64,000 nt of DNA, from NCBI RefSeq assembly GCF_030403745.1, contig NZ_JAQMWP010000016.1, positions 183,734 through 247,733 on the forward strand. The letters run 5' to 3'. Origin of the DNA: Streptomyces sp. S.PB5 (GTDB lineage: Bacteria; Actinomycetota; Actinomycetes; Streptomycetales; Streptomycetaceae). Under the pieces are notes generated by a model. The model saw only the letters and a program-made list of their open reading frames with translations, was not told the origin of the DNA and made no database searches. A program made the translations under genes and the position numbers. Shown here one piece after another: positions 10,161-19,341 of the stretch; the first letter of the stretch is position 1, and each line of letters opens with the position of its first letter.

Positions 10161-10346
10161 CCGGGTGCCGGTCTTTCGCCGTACGGCAGTTAGGGTTCCC
10201 GATCAAAGCCGCGCGAGCCCCCGTGCTGCACAGAGCACTGCCCTGGCCGGGCAGTCGCAGCATCAGCTGCTCCGATCGACTGGGTACCCCATGCGCCGAA
10301 CAGCCCTTTCCCTTCAGGCCCCTTGGCCCTCCCTGCAGGAGACCGC

Positions 10347-11218
10347 GTGTTCGACTTCGCGCCTTCGGCCGTGCGGCAGCCGGTCCTGGATCTGACCACC
10401 CGAGCGTTCGTGGCCCAGTACTCCTGCCCGCCGTCGACGCACGACCCGAACATCGAACAGGCAAGGCGGGACCTTGCCCGCCTGCACGGCGGGCGCGACC
10501 TCCTTGGCAGGGAGGCCACCACGGACTGGCTGGCACTGTCAGGCGGGCCGACCGGTCACGTACGGGTGCAGGTGGTCAGGCTCGTCGACAGCGTCGGCGC
10601 GATCCCGGTCGTGCTGTTCCTGCACGGCCTTGGTCGGGCTCTGCGCGACGCCTGCATCCATGAGCACCTGGTGCGCGCGTTCGTTCTCGGTACCGACGCA
10701 GCCGTGGTGTTCGTCGATTACGAGCGCACCCCCGCGGCGCAGTACCCCATCGCCGTTGAGCAGTGCTATGCGGTCGCGAAGTGGATCTGCGAGCGGGGCG
10801 GCGAGATCGGCCTGGACGGGAGCCGGACGGCAGCCGAGGGCGACTCGGCGGACGGCAATCCGGTGGCGGCACTGCATCCGCTCGCCAAGGAGCGCGAAGG
10901 AGTTCGCCTGATTCAGCAGGCACTCCTCTACCCGGTCACCGACGCCGACTTCGAGACCCCATTCCTACCAGGAGTTCACCAAAGGCTACTTCCTCGGCCG
11001 CGAGACCATGCGCTGGTTCTGGGACCAGTGCCTCCCCGACATGCAGCAGCGCGGCGAAGCTCCGCACGGCCGGCGTCGCAATGGTCTCGACGCGATACCA
11101 CGGGACGATCCACGGCTTCATGGGGCTCGCCCCGCTGCGCGACACGGACACCGCCCGCGCCGCGCTCATCCAGGTCCTCGACACCGTGCACATCGCCCTG
11201 CACCGGCAACGCCACTGA
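10347..11218 (+). pseudogene. Alpha/beta hydrolase (acetyl-esterase/HSL type), degraded
   Basis: From GTG 10347 (behind GCAGGAG) a hydrolase of the hormone-sensitive-lipase/Aes type can be followed: PVVLFLHGLG in place of the HGGG oxyanion loop, VFVDYERTPAAQYPIAVEQC, and GDSADG where the nucleophile elbow GDSAGG is expected. The frame changes near 10970 (YQEFTKGYFLGRETMRWFW) and again near 11065, where sequence between the cap region and the catalytic His segment is missing. The final block STRYHGTIHGFMGL ends at 11218. The altered elbow, the changed oxyanion loop and the two frame breaks indicate a dead gene. Confidence 0.78.
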
Positions 11219-11259
11219 TTCCTCCGTTCTCACGTGAGCGGAACGGAGCGAGCCGCAGC

Positions 11260-11503
11260 CCACGCTCGGCAGAATCCAGGGCACGTTGCGGCGGCAGGCT
11301 TTCTCACTCGGCGGGGAGCATGTCGCAGGTAGGAGCTGTGCACCTTCTCCGAACTGGTACCGGAGACCAGGCAGGCAGCACCGGCCGCCGTGCACCGGGC
11401 CCTCTATGGGCATCGCCTCGCCATCCGCGTCGATGGACACGACCGCGATTCCCGAGACCGACGGGAACAGCACCTCTTGCAGCTGACGCGACACCTCGTT
11501 CAC
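11260..11503 (-). pseudogene. Possible ISL3-type transposase N-terminal remnant
   Basis: Reading leftwards from 11503, the frame gives LQEVLFPSVSGIAVVSIDAD, then GPVHGGRCCLPGL and PSEKACRRNVPW. The order (an LFP..GLxV.SV-like opening, a GGRCPxCG-like zinc segment, a CxxxxCxRxxF-like segment) matches the N-terminal part of ISL3-family transposases, with several expected cysteines lost. It stops abruptly near 11260. The resemblance is by motif order only and is weak in places. Confidence 0.4.
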
Positions 11504-11538
11504 GACGACCGCATGTCGAACACGTCAGCAACGGAAGA

Positions 11539-11841
11539 TCAACAACCACAACGCGTAGTCGGCTCACGGAACTGGCGGCGGAGATGGGCCATGATTCTCT
11601 TCTGGAGCTTCAGATCCGTGATCCTGCCTTCGTTGACGCCGGAGTTGAAGGCGGTGGTGATTCCCTGCACGACCGCGGGCTGGTCCCCGCGGATGGCGTC
11701 GGCCAAGCCGGTCAGCGCCGGAAGGCCGGAGGCCACGAGGTTGTCGAGCCGGGCAGGGGTGAGACCGGCCGCGCCCGCACCTGCGGTCTGCATGGCTTCG
11801 AGCGGATCGCCCTGCTCATCGGCGTGCTGCCTGTGGGACAT
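11539..11841 (-). pseudogene. ISL3-type transposase C-terminal remnant
   Basis: About 100 residues end at 11539. The block GLPALTGLADAIRGDQPAVV followed by ITTAFNSGVNEGRITDLKLQ and KRIM corresponds to the catalytic-glutamate end of ISL3 transposases (usually ..LPYSSGAVEGxVxRIKLIKRQ..). The Glu is kept (VNEG) but the preceding catalytic domain is absent. The N-terminal remnant at 11260-11503 lies downstream of this C-terminus, so the two fragments are either separate insertions or a rearranged copy. Confidence 0.6.
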
Positions 11842-12091
11842 CGCCGATGCAGTGTCGGCCGTATGGCGGAGGGGGCGTTGGCGAGGTGCGCGCAGTGCCC
11901 CGTTGGTGCGGGCTTTCACCTGTTGGGCGTAAGGAACGGGCGGGTGGAGCACGCTGCGGGTCCACTGGAGGGGCGTTATGTGATCAATGAGTGTTGCGCT
12001 GTCGTTTGTTCGGCTCTGGTGACAGGCGCATACCGTCCTGCTCGCTGTGCTGACAGCACGCAGGCGAGGCGCTGATCGTGGAGGTTGGAAA

Positions 12092-12583
12092 ATGCTCAGG
12101 AACATGAAGCTGCTGACGCTCGCCGTCGCGGCAGCGGTGTGCGCGGCTGCCGCTACGGCGGTGCCGGCGGCTGCGGCCCCGGCGGCGGCTGCCGGGACCG
12201 CAGATCTGCGGGTGGGTGCGGAGACGTACGAGGTCCAGCCGGGTGACACGGTGTGGGTCAAGGTGCTCGTGGACAGCCTCGGCCCGGACACGTCGTCGGA
12301 GGCCACCTGGACGCTTGAGCTGCCGCCGGGCATCGAAGTGAGTTCGCGTGCTGTGATCCGCGATCACTGTCAGACGTCTTCCGACGGCCGCAGGGTGAGC
12401 TGCCGGCAGGGGATGGTCAGGCCAGGTTTTCATCCCTTCGTCGGCTCGTTCCCCGTGTGGGTGAACGATTGCGTCATCGCTCCCGGCACGCGGCTCAGTG
12501 CCCCGGTGAGCGTGATCAGTGACAACCCCGCCGAAGACCCCGACCCGGACAACAACCATGCGGTGGTCCAGATCTGGACCTGA
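12092..12583 (+). CDS. Small secreted protein, DUF11/CARDB-like
   Basis: A 163-residue protein with a clear Sec signal: KLLTLAVAAAVCAAAATAVPAAAAPAA, seen as a charged start, a long alanine-rich core and an AxA-type cleavage region near residue 30. The mature part resembles a single Ig-like DUF11/CARDB domain: a Dxxx.V.PGDTVWVKV strand, then an ..DNPAEDPDPDNNHAVVQIWT end that matches the usual DPNxxNN motif. Two cysteines (in DHCQ and VSCRQ) may form a disulfide. ATG 12092 follows GGAGGTTGG. It probably acts outside the cell or at the cell surface, and its function is unknown. Confidence 0.72.
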   Translation: MLRNMKLLTLAVAAAVCAAAATAVPAAAAPAAAAGTADLRVGAETYEVQPGDTVWVKVLVDSLGPDTSSEATWTLELPPGIEVSSRAVIRDHCQTSSDGRRVSCRQGMVRPGFHPFVGSFPVWVNDCVIAPGTRLSAPVSVISDNPAEDPDPDNNHAVVQIWT

Positions 12584-12790
12584 GCGCCGCCGGGAGAGCA
12601 GGCAGACCCGCCCGCGACCCCGGACGGTGCCGCCGGGCCTGGCCCGGGAGCCGCCGCGGGTCCGCTCGGGGGGTGGTCCGGATGGGGCTTGTGGGGGCAG
12701 CAGACGACATGAGCGGTATGGGGGGAGACAGAGTTTTTCCGGTGGGACCGGCAGCCGTGCTGGTCGCCACGAGACGAAGGGACGGATGCG

Positions 12791-13393
12791 GTGCGTGGTG
12801 TGAGGATGTTCGGGGCGGTGATGGCGTTGATCCTGGCTGGCGGGTTTGCCGCCGGCCCCGCCCAGGCAGCCGGTGCGCGGGCAGAAGTGGTGCAGACCGC
12901 CGGAACTCTGAGCAAGACTGGTGACGAGTTCACGGTCCTTTGCCCCGCCGGCAGCAAGACCCTCAAGCAGACGTGGGCGCTTACGCTCCAGCCGTCCACT
13001 GCCTTGCAGTCGTCTGTTATCCAGGCCGAGTACCTGCCCGATGGTGCCGGCTACACCGTGCGGGCGGTGGACTGGCACGAGAGCGCGCCCGTGGACATCA
13101 CCGCGATCATTGACTGCCGGACGCCAGGAGACTTCGACACCAGCGGCGAATGGAGCCAGTACCACCTGCACGCGTCCGTCACCGCTCCCACAGGCGGCGG
13201 CACCGTCACGGCCACCTGCCCCGCAGGCACCCTGTACCAGCGCATCGGCCGGGTCAGCGGTGTGGATTCGCTGCAGCGCTGGGAGTACGAGCACATCTAT
13301 ACGGCGGACCCTGCGTCCCAGACAGTGACGATCTGCCCGGACGCTGTGCTGCCGAGCCCGGGCATCGTCACACTGAAGATCGAGTGCGCCTGA
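12791..13393 (+). CDS. Secreted hypothetical protein
   Basis: A 200-residue protein. A signal peptide (MFGAVMALILAGGFAAGPAQ, cleavage after AQA) is followed by a mature region with several cysteines and repeated strand-like segments, ending ..GIVTLKIECA. No family is recognised. The start is GTG 12791 or ATG 12806, both after GAAGGGACG, and the signal works with either. It stands in the same direction as the DUF11-like secreted protein 200 bases upstream, so both may be extracellular products of one accessory locus. Confidence 0.7.
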   Translation: MRGVRMFGAVMALILAGGFAAGPAQAAGARAEVVQTAGTLSKTGDEFTVLCPAGSKTLKQTWALTLQPSTALQSSVIQAEYLPDGAGYTVRAVDWHESAPVDITAIIDCRTPGDFDTSGEWSQYHLHASVTAPTGGGTVTATCPAGTLYQRIGRVSGVDSLQRWEYEHIYTADPASQTVTICPDAVLPSPGIVTLKIECA

Positions 13394-13571
13394 CTGCGTG
13401 ACCGGAAGCATCCCTCCTCGGCCGCAGTTGGGCTCGGTCAAGCTCCACACACCATGCCGCAGGAGGGCGTGCGCCGCTGATGACGCGCCGTCAGCCCCGA
13501 TGTGCGCTCGGTAGACGCGCCTCCTGTGAGCGGTCGGCTCGATCCGGCCAGGTGCACTGACGTACAAGCCC

Positions 13572-14612
13572 TCAGACCGACGCGGCCTCCTCCGCCCTTC
13601 GGTACGAATCCGTCGGCGACGGGACGGCCTTCCCTCGCCTCTGCCCGAGGGGGTTTTGGTGTATCCGCTCAGCCATTTGCCATTCGCGGGGCGACACGCC
13701 GTACGTTGCGCGGAAGAGGCGGCTGAAGTGGCTCGGGCTGACGAAGCCCCAGCGCAGGGCGACGGCCGCCACCGTCGAGGTCATACCCGTCGGTTGCAAC
13801 AGATCCCGCCTGCAGCGTTCCAGCCGATGCCGCTGGATCCAGCGGCTCATGGTCGTGTCCTCGTGCTCGAAGAGCTTGTGGAGATACCGGACCGAGACAC
13901 GGTGTGCTGCTGCGACCGACTCCGGTGACAGTCCGGGATCGGACAGATTCCGAACGATGTATTCCTTGATCAGGGCAAGCATGGCGTGAGCCGAGTCCGG
14001 CGACTGCGGGTTCAGCTTTTCGGACCGCTCGTGGATGAGCAAGGCCAGGAGGTCTGTTGCGACCAAGCCGAGTCTGCGTCGGACAGGCCCGTCGGAGGGT
14101 CCCGTGCCTTGAGCCAGGCGTGTCAGATAGGTTGCGACCAATCCGCTGGTGTTGCCGCTGCTCGAGAAAACTCTGGCGGTGTGTGCCCGCAAGTCCTGCT
14201 CCGCCACTCGTAGATCCTTACGGGGCAGGTGAATCGCCGTGAAGCCGAACTCCTCCGTCAGTGTCTTTCGGAAGGGCCTGCCGGAGTCGGAGATTGCGAA
14301 GTCGCCAGGCTGCAGGAGAGCTTCTCTGCCGTCCTGTTCGAGTACGGCGGTCCCGCTATGCTGAAGCGCGACAGTGATCCATTCCTCGCGGTCCTTGGAG
14401 ATCAGACGCGGGGTGCGGGTGACGACCTGTGGTCCGGCCCGGACCACGGACGTCTGCAGGGAGCCGAATTGCTCGCTCGATATCGTCCCCACCGAAGGCT
14501 CACGCTCGAGAAGCTTCACCCCGAGCGGTATGAACGTCTTGGAAACCGCTTCGTGCCAGCATTCCGCGCGTTGCGCCGGAGACAGCGGTGTGGTCGAGAG
14601 AACGACAGGCAT
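13572..14612 (-). CDS. AraC-family transcriptional regulator (paralogue of the one at 9153)
   Basis: A 346-residue regulator built like the 9153 gene: an N-terminal AraC-binding-like domain (SPAQRAECWHEAVSKTFIPL), then the C-terminal DNA-binding domain (SPESVAAAHRVSVRYLHKLF; VALRWGFVSPSHFSRLFRAT; YGVSPREWQ). ATG 14612 lies four bases after AGGAGG, which decides the start against a longer open frame. Many positions are shared with the other regulator, which suggests an old duplication. Nothing directly downstream looks like a target, and the inducer is unknown. Confidence 0.9.
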   Translation of the reverse strand: MPVVLSTTPLSPAQRAECWHEAVSKTFIPLGVKLLEREPSVGTISSEQFGSLQTSVVRAGPQVVTRTPRLISKDREEWITVALQHSGTAVLEQDGREALLQPGDFAISDSGRPFRKTLTEEFGFTAIHLPRKDLRVAEQDLRAHTARVFSSSGNTSGLVATYLTRLAQGTGPSDGPVRRRLGLVATDLLALLIHERSEKLNPQSPDSAHAMLALIKEYIVRNLSDPGLSPESVAAAHRVSVRYLHKLFEHEDTTMSRWIQRHRLERCRRDLLQPTGMTSTVAAVALRWGFVSPSHFSRLFRATYGVSPREWQMAERIHQNPLGQRRGKAVPSPTDSYRRAEEAASV

Positions 14613-15012
14613 GGAACCTCCTGCGCGGGCAATGCGCGTGTTTGACCTGCGCACCTCCCGTGAGCGCCTCCTGGGCCGACCAATGACCGCTGCTCATGAC
14701 GATCGCGGTACACGGGAAGGCCGTAACACTCCTGTGAGGACAGGTATTTCGTTGACGATGACTGTCGCCCACCCGCTCGACGCTCGCGGCGGTGGAAGGT
14801 CGAGTCATCGGGATCTTTTCGGCTGGTGCGGGTCGGTGGCACGTGGGACGTCCGTGTGGTGAGATGCAACGTTCAACAGGATTGATGGGGAAATGACTGT
14901 TGTCGTGTCAACACTAGGTCGGCCCATCGGTTGTTGTTGTCCCTCGGTGCACAGGGTTGGTTCCCTCCGTGCACTTCCACCGGTGGGCCGGCCCTGAGCG
15001 ACCTGACTGACC
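14613..15012. other. Intergenic, no gene recognised
   Basis: I see no supported gene here. The stretch should hold the promoter of the AraC gene that starts at 14612. Small frames on both strands lack any family resemblance. Confidence 0.4.
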
Positions 15013-15125
15013 TCACTCGATGGCTCCGCTGGTGACGCCGGCGGCGACATGGCGCTGAGTGACGACGAGCAGCACGGCCGCCGGGACGGATGCGTGAGGG
15101 CGAAGAGGAAGGCGAACAGGGCTGT
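15013..15125 (-). pseudogene. C-terminal scrap of a sugar ABC transporter permease
   Basis: On the minus strand the text reads LFAFLFALT, then after a frame change VPAAVLLVVTQRHVAAGVTS and GAIE followed by a stop at 15013. This is the well-known C-terminus of carbohydrate ABC permeases (usually ..FLFAL.L......VPVAL..F..QR.LV.GLT.GAVK). A frame change and missing residues show it is a relic. It is joined directly to a fragment of an unrelated regulator. Confidence 0.6.
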
Positions 15126-15350
15126 GGTGATCAATGCATCGAGCGCATCGATCAACGAGGCGGACGGTTGGCCGCAGAGGGCGGCGGCATCGTGGAAGCC
15201 GAACCTGCCTCCCAGCACCGCTCCCATCTGAAGGAAGCGCAGCGTGCCGGGCTGAAGGGACCTGAGCCTGCCGCGCACGCCGACCACAAGCCCTGAGGGC
15301 ACGGCCTCCTCAAAGTTGTCGGTGTCGCGCAGGCCGGCGAGCATCTCCAC
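15126..15350 (-). pseudogene. Fragment of a LuxR-type ATPase regulator
   Basis: Residues such as AVPSGLVVGVRGRLRSLQPG, RFLQMGAVLGGRFGFHDAAA and LCGQPSASLIDALDAL match the post-ATPase region of large LuxR (MalT/AfsR-like) regulators (..LSPGTRxxLRxAAVLGRxF..). Neither the ATPase nor the HTH part is present. The right end changes frame at the fused ABC-permease relic. It is non-functional. Confidence 0.55.
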
Positions 15351-15479
15351 CGCTCCCCGCGCGCTGAGCCTGACGGTGAAAGACCTGTCACGGGACGGTG
15401 TGAGCCTCCCCCGGGGGTGCGCGGACGCCGGACGATCAGAACACCGTTCAAGGCGTCATCGACGCAGAGCTCAGTCGGC

Positions 15480-16256
15480 CGGAATGAGTGGGTGTTCTGC
15501 GAGACTTCGGCAGTGCTCGAGAGCGCGGTGTACTACTACTTCGCCAAGCGGCGCGATGACGGCACCGCCAAGACCATTCGCACCTATGCGCGCCCTCGCG
15601 TCACCGCCGAGCTCCGCGACAACGGCGAGCGCGTGAACCACAAGCGGGTCGGACGGGTCATGCGCGAGTACGGCATCGCCGGCCTGCGACTGCGCAAGCG
15701 GCAGATCTCCACCGTGCCCGAACTGTCCGCCGCCCCCGCGCCGGACCTGTTCCGGCCCGACTTCACCGCGAGCGCGCCCAACACCAAGTACGTCGGGGAC
15801 ATCACCTACCTGCCGGTGGGCGACGGCGAGTTCCTGTCTCTGGCGACGGTGATCGACTGCTTCTCGCGCCGTCTGGTGGGTTGGTCGGTCGCCGGCCGCA
15901 TGCGCACCTCGCTGGTCTCCGGCGCACTCCGGGCAGCCGCCCGGGTTCGCGGCAGTCTGGCCGGAGCCGTCTTCCACAGCGATCACGGGGCCCAGCACAT
16001 CTCCCGTCAACTCACCGATGTCTGCGCCGAGTTGGGAGTACGGCAGTCCATGGGCGCGGTCGGCACGAGCGCGGACAACGCGCTCGCCGAGTCGTTCAAC
16101 GCCGCCCCCAGACGCGAGCCCCTCCGGGGCGCCCGCCGCTTCGACGGTGCCCGTGCCTGCCGCCTGGCGGTCTTCCGCTGGACCCCCCGCTAGAACACCC
16201 GACGACGACACTCGGCGAACGGACAGCAGTCAGCCACCCTGACATTTACCACATAA
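15480..16256 (+). pseudogene. IS3-family transposase (OrfB), truncated and interrupted
   Basis: The frame holds the integrase core of an IS3-type OrfB. RVGRVMREYGIAGLRLRKRQ is the HTH_21 region. The DDE triad is visible as KYVGDITYLP, AVFHSDHGAQ and NALAESFNA. The N-terminal segment and the OrfA partner are missing or scrambled. An in-frame TAG at 16191 interrupts the C-terminus just before NTRRRHS, which reads on to 16256. It is a relic and unlikely to be mobile. Confidence 0.85.
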
Positions 16257-16420
16257 CGACACGCACAGGTATCCACTCTTCGAGGACAAGGACCATGGCC
16301 CGTGCCAAGCCGGTTGGACGTTTTCCACCCTGCGATAACGCGGGTTCCGCCCACAGCCGCATGCGTGCTTCAGTGACTGCGCGCCGGATCTGCCGGTGCG
16401 CACAGCGAGGAGGACCAGCG

Positions 16421-16744
16421 GTGGAATCCATGATCGTGATCAGTACCCTGCGTCTGCGCGCCGAGCGGGCGGACGAGGCCCGGAAGGTCATCGCGTCGGT
16501 GGTCTCGCAAACCCACGAGGACGCGGGCTGCCTCACCTACGCGGCACACGAGGACGCCGCCGATCCACTGACCATGGTGCTCGTCGAGAAGTGGGCCTCA
16601 CAGCAGGCCATCGACGAACACAGCCAGGCTCCCTTTCTCACCGAGGCGATGAGCCGGGTGGGAGAACTCCTCACTGCCGAGCCCGAGATCCGCGTCATCA
16701 CCCCGCTCGGCTACGGCACGGGCGACAAGGCCGCGCTGCGCTGA
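16421..16744 (+). CDS. Antibiotic biosynthesis monooxygenase (ABM) domain protein
   Basis: A 107-residue single-domain protein of the dimeric alpha-beta barrel ABM/YgiN type: VISTLRLRAERADEARKVIA, then EDAGCLTYAAHEDAADP, then EKWASQQAIDEHSQAP with the usual W and H..S..F positions. Members oxidise quinol-like or polyketide substrates without a cofactor, or act in heme or quinone metabolism. The substrate cannot be told here. GTG 16421 is preferred because GCGAGGAGG lies 8 bases upstream; ATG 16430 is less well spaced. A strong terminator follows. Confidence 0.82.
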   Translation: MESMIVISTLRLRAERADEARKVIASVVSQTHEDAGCLTYAAHEDAADPLTMVLVEKWASQQAIDEHSQAPFLTEAMSRVGELLTAEPEIRVITPLGYGTGDKAALR

Positions 16745-16829
16745 CTGCCCGGGTGCACAAAGGGCCGTGGGTTCGAGTTTTCCGAAGGGGGCTCGAAGCC
16801 GACCGACGGGTGAGGTTGCCGTAACCGTA

Positions 16830-16865
16830 CTTGGGCGGGCCCGAGTTTGTCCGGGCCCGCCCAAG
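16830..16865 (+). terminator. Strong GC hairpin downstream of the ABM gene
   Basis: Perfect 14-bp inverted repeat CTTGGGCGGGCCCG / CGGGCCCGCCCAAG (16830-16843 and 16852-16865) with an 8-base loop, 85 bases after the ABM stop. It is also placed to stop leftward transcription from the relic region that follows. Confidence 0.7.
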
Positions 16866-16894
16866 TGGCGGTGTCAGGTTCTGCGAGCCTTCGT

Positions 16895-17165
16895 CGGTTT
16901 CAGCCTGAGTGGGTCTCTGGGGTGGTCGGCGCCGGCGGGGTGAGGGTGAACGGAGCGGGCTCGGCTTCGAAGAGGATGTTGCGGTTGCCAGGCGTTTCAG
17001 CTTGGCGCGCATGCCTTCGGTGTGCCGCGGCTCGGTGCCGGTGCCGAGGGTGCGACAGACGTCCCTGGCGCGCAGCCTGTCCCGTTCTGTTTCTGCTCGA
17101 AGAGAGCCAGGATCTCGCGGTAGCCGGGCGGCAGCGGCTCGGGCGGTGGCATGCCGTCCTCGGTG
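16895..17165 (-). pseudogene. Degraded HTH-type protein fragment
   Basis: Across two frames on the minus strand one reads LPPGYREILALFEQ, DVCRTLGTGTEPRHTEGM, RAKLKRL and NILFEAEPAPFTLTPPA. That is the order of a short winged-helix-like tail I associate with Streptomyces transposon-linked proteins (..Y.EIL.VFE....LRA.DVC.AL......TEG.R.KLKRL..RGIL.E...G.F..). At least one frameshift is present. It lies back to back with an integrase relic, and both probably derive from one mobile element. Confidence 0.4.
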
Positions 17166-17225
17166 GCCAGTTCCGCGCCCTCAAACGCGAGCGAGTGACC
17201 TTCCGCAATTCCTCCCGGGACCTCC

Positions 17226-17768
17226 CGGGTCGGCGATCTCAAGGGGGTCCCGAAGTCCGCCCCCGCCGACGTCCTGGTGGGGCTGCTCGACCAGGCGACA
17301 TCGCCGCTCGGCCGCCTCGTCGTCACCTTGCCCTCCATCCACGCACTGCCCGGACACGAGATCCGGACCCTGCGTACCACGGGCCTCGACCTCTCCCGCG
17401 GCACCCTCGAAGTACAGCGCGGGCTGCTGCGGCACACCCTCCAGCTGGAGGAACTCATCCACCAACTCGCCGCCGATGGGACGACCTGCCGCCACCTGCG
17501 ATGGCCCGCCTCGACCAACCCCCACCTGCTGGTCAGCCGGAAGACCGCTGTCGATCCCGACCACCCGGCCGTCAATATCGGCACGCTGCGCGCAGCCCTC
17601 TCCAAGGGACTGACGCCGGCCAGCCTGTGTCAGGACCGAATCCTCAGCAAGGTGTTCGAGAGCGCAGATCCCCTCAAGCTGATGCGCCTGTTCGGCATCA
17701 CCGAGCAGACCGCCATGCGCTATGTCGGCGCCGCCCACCCCGAATCCACCGCCAAGCTACCCAGGTGA
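17226..17768 (+). pseudogene. C-terminal remnant of a tyrosine-recombinase-like integrase
   Basis: The open frame ends at 17768 with ADPLKLMRLFGITEQTAMRY followed by VGAAHPESTAKLPR, a C-terminal block I know from Streptomyces integrase/phage-integrase-like proteins. Upstream it reads LPSIHALPGHEIRTLRTTGL and RWPASTNPHLLVS. The N-terminal SAM-like domain and a clear start are missing, and the frame begins inside the homology. Catalytic Arg/His/Tyr residues cannot be assigned with confidence. It is probably a dead element end. Confidence 0.6.
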
Positions 17769-17940
17769 AGCCCCGGCCTGCCGCACCGGTCGCGCCGTCG
17801 GGGCGGTGCCAAGACTGCTTACAAGAGTCTGACGCGCCCCTCATTCCCCTCATGCCCCCCTGTCACCACCCGCCACTCTTGTCCCGTCCACGACCACCAT
17901 GCGGACGAACGAACCCCAAGAGGAATCGAAGGAGCGCGGC

Positions 17941-19197
17941 ATGAGCATGTACGGCGAGCGAAGTGAGCACCGTCCGAGCCGTCAGGGGGAAGGAGGACGT
18001 CGCGGTCACCGGGCGAAGTCCAGGACGCGGCGCATCGTGATCGGTGGCACTGTCCTCGCCACCGTGGCGGCGGCCACCGTGGCTGTGTCCCTGGCCTCGG
18101 CGAGCCAGTACGGGGCGTCCGGAGCCGCAGCAGACCATGCCGTGTTCGTGCAGGGCAACGAGCTGACCGGCAACATCATCCACGTCTTCGCCCGGGACGA
18201 CCAAGGCAAGCTGAAACCCGCCGGCAGCTACGCCACGGGCGGCAAGGGCGGCGACCAGGTCGACGCCCCCACCGACTCCCTCGCTTCCCAGGGCTCCCTC
18301 GTCTACGACGACGCCTCCGGGACGCTGTTGGCGGTCAACGCGGGCAGCGGCACGCTGACCTCCTTCCGCGCCGAAGGAACAGAACTGAAGAACCGTCAAG
18401 TTGTCTCCACCGGCGGCAAGTTCCCGTCCAGCATCGCGGTGCGCGGGAAGGTCGCGTACGTCATGAACGCGGGCGGCGAGGGCAGCGTCCAGGGCTTCCG
18501 GATCACCAGGAAGGGGCTCGTGCCGATGCGGGGGTCCTACCGTTCACTCGGGCTGGACAACGAGGACGTACCACGGTTCGACACCTCGCCCGGCGAGGTC
18601 GAGATCACCCCGGACGGCCGCAGCCTGGTGGTCACCACCAAGGGGAACAACACCGTCGAGGTCTTCCCGTTGAAGAGCAACGGTCTACCGGCCGTCGCCG
18701 AGCCGGTCGTCAACAAGTCCGCCGGCAACGTGCCGTTCGCGATCAGCTTCGACAGCTCCGGCAGCCGGATGCTGGTCGCCGAGGCCGAGAAGTCCACGGT
18801 GACCGTCTACAAGGTCAAGCACAACGGCAAGCTGAAGGTCCTCCAGCAGCCGCTCGCCAGCGGCCAGGAGGTCCTGTGCTGGCTGGAGCGCGCGGGCAAC
18901 TACTTCTACGGCGGCAACACCGGCAACTCCACCGTCACCGGGTACCGCATGGACAAGCACGGACGGCTCGCCCTGACCAACGAGGTCGGCCTCGCCACCC
19001 CGCCCTCCTCGAAATCGCAGGGCGTGATCGACATCGCCGTGACCAAGGACGCCAAGTTCGTCTACGTCCAGAACGCGACCTCCGGGACGGTCGACGGCTT
19101 CCGTGTCGAGAAGAACGGATCCCTCACCAAGGTCACGACCGCCAAGGGACTGCCCGCGTTCGCCGAGTCCGGCATGGAGGGGATCGCAGCGATGTGA
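17941..19197 (+). CDS. Exported lactonase-type beta-propeller protein
   Basis: A 418-residue protein. A basic N-terminus is followed by one hydrophobic export helix (RRIVIGGTVLATVAAATVAV) and then about 350 residues of seven-bladed propeller repeats. Repeated strands such as NTVEVFPLKSNGLPAV, STVTVYKVKHNGKL and GTVDGFRVEKNGSLTKV each carry the blade pattern V..F.....G.L. This is the 6-phosphogluconolactonase-like (YVTN/cytochrome D1-like) superfamily. Exported members often act in the envelope rather than in sugar metabolism. ATG 17941 follows GAAGGAGCGCGGC, and the longer frame upstream lacks a better start. It stands alone. Confidence 0.85.
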   Translation: MSMYGERSEHRPSRQGEGGRRGHRAKSRTRRIVIGGTVLATVAAATVAVSLASASQYGASGAAADHAVFVQGNELTGNIIHVFARDDQGKLKPAGSYATGGKGGDQVDAPTDSLASQGSLVYDDASGTLLAVNAGSGTLTSFRAEGTELKNRQVVSTGGKFPSSIAVRGKVAYVMNAGGEGSVQGFRITRKGLVPMRGSYRSLGLDNEDVPRFDTSPGEVEITPDGRSLVVTTKGNNTVEVFPLKSNGLPAVAEPVVNKSAGNVPFAISFDSSGSRMLVAEAEKSTVTVYKVKHNGKLKVLQQPLASGQEVLCWLERAGNYFYGGNTGNSTVTGYRMDKHGRLALTNEVGLATPPSSKSQGVIDIAVTKDAKFVYVQNATSGTVDGFRVEKNGSLTKVTTAKGLPAFAESGMEGIAAM

Positions 19198-19224
19198 CGC
19201 AGCGGTGTCGGCACCGCGGGTGCC

Positions 19225-19333
19225 CCTGACCCGAGCCGGTATCAGCTCGTCGATGGCGGAGTTGATCGCCGAGTACTCACCGCCGACACCGAAACCGGTG
19301 AGGCAGCGGGCCGCCGCGAACCAAGCGTAGGCC
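19225..19333 (-). pseudogene. MFS transporter fragment
   Basis: The minus strand reads AYAWFAAARCLTGFGVGGEY followed by SAINSAIDELIPARVRG. This is the loop 4-5 signature of sugar/aromatic-acid MFS carriers (R.LTG.G.GGEY.A..S...E..P...RG). Only about 36 residues remain, with no start or flanking helices. Confidence 0.7.
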
Positions 19334-19341
19334 GTGTTTCA

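Noticed and set aside
17226..17768. Integrase considered as evidence for an intact prophage or ICE
   Set aside because: Only a C-terminal remnant is present, with no phage structural, replication or transfer genes and no attachment site.
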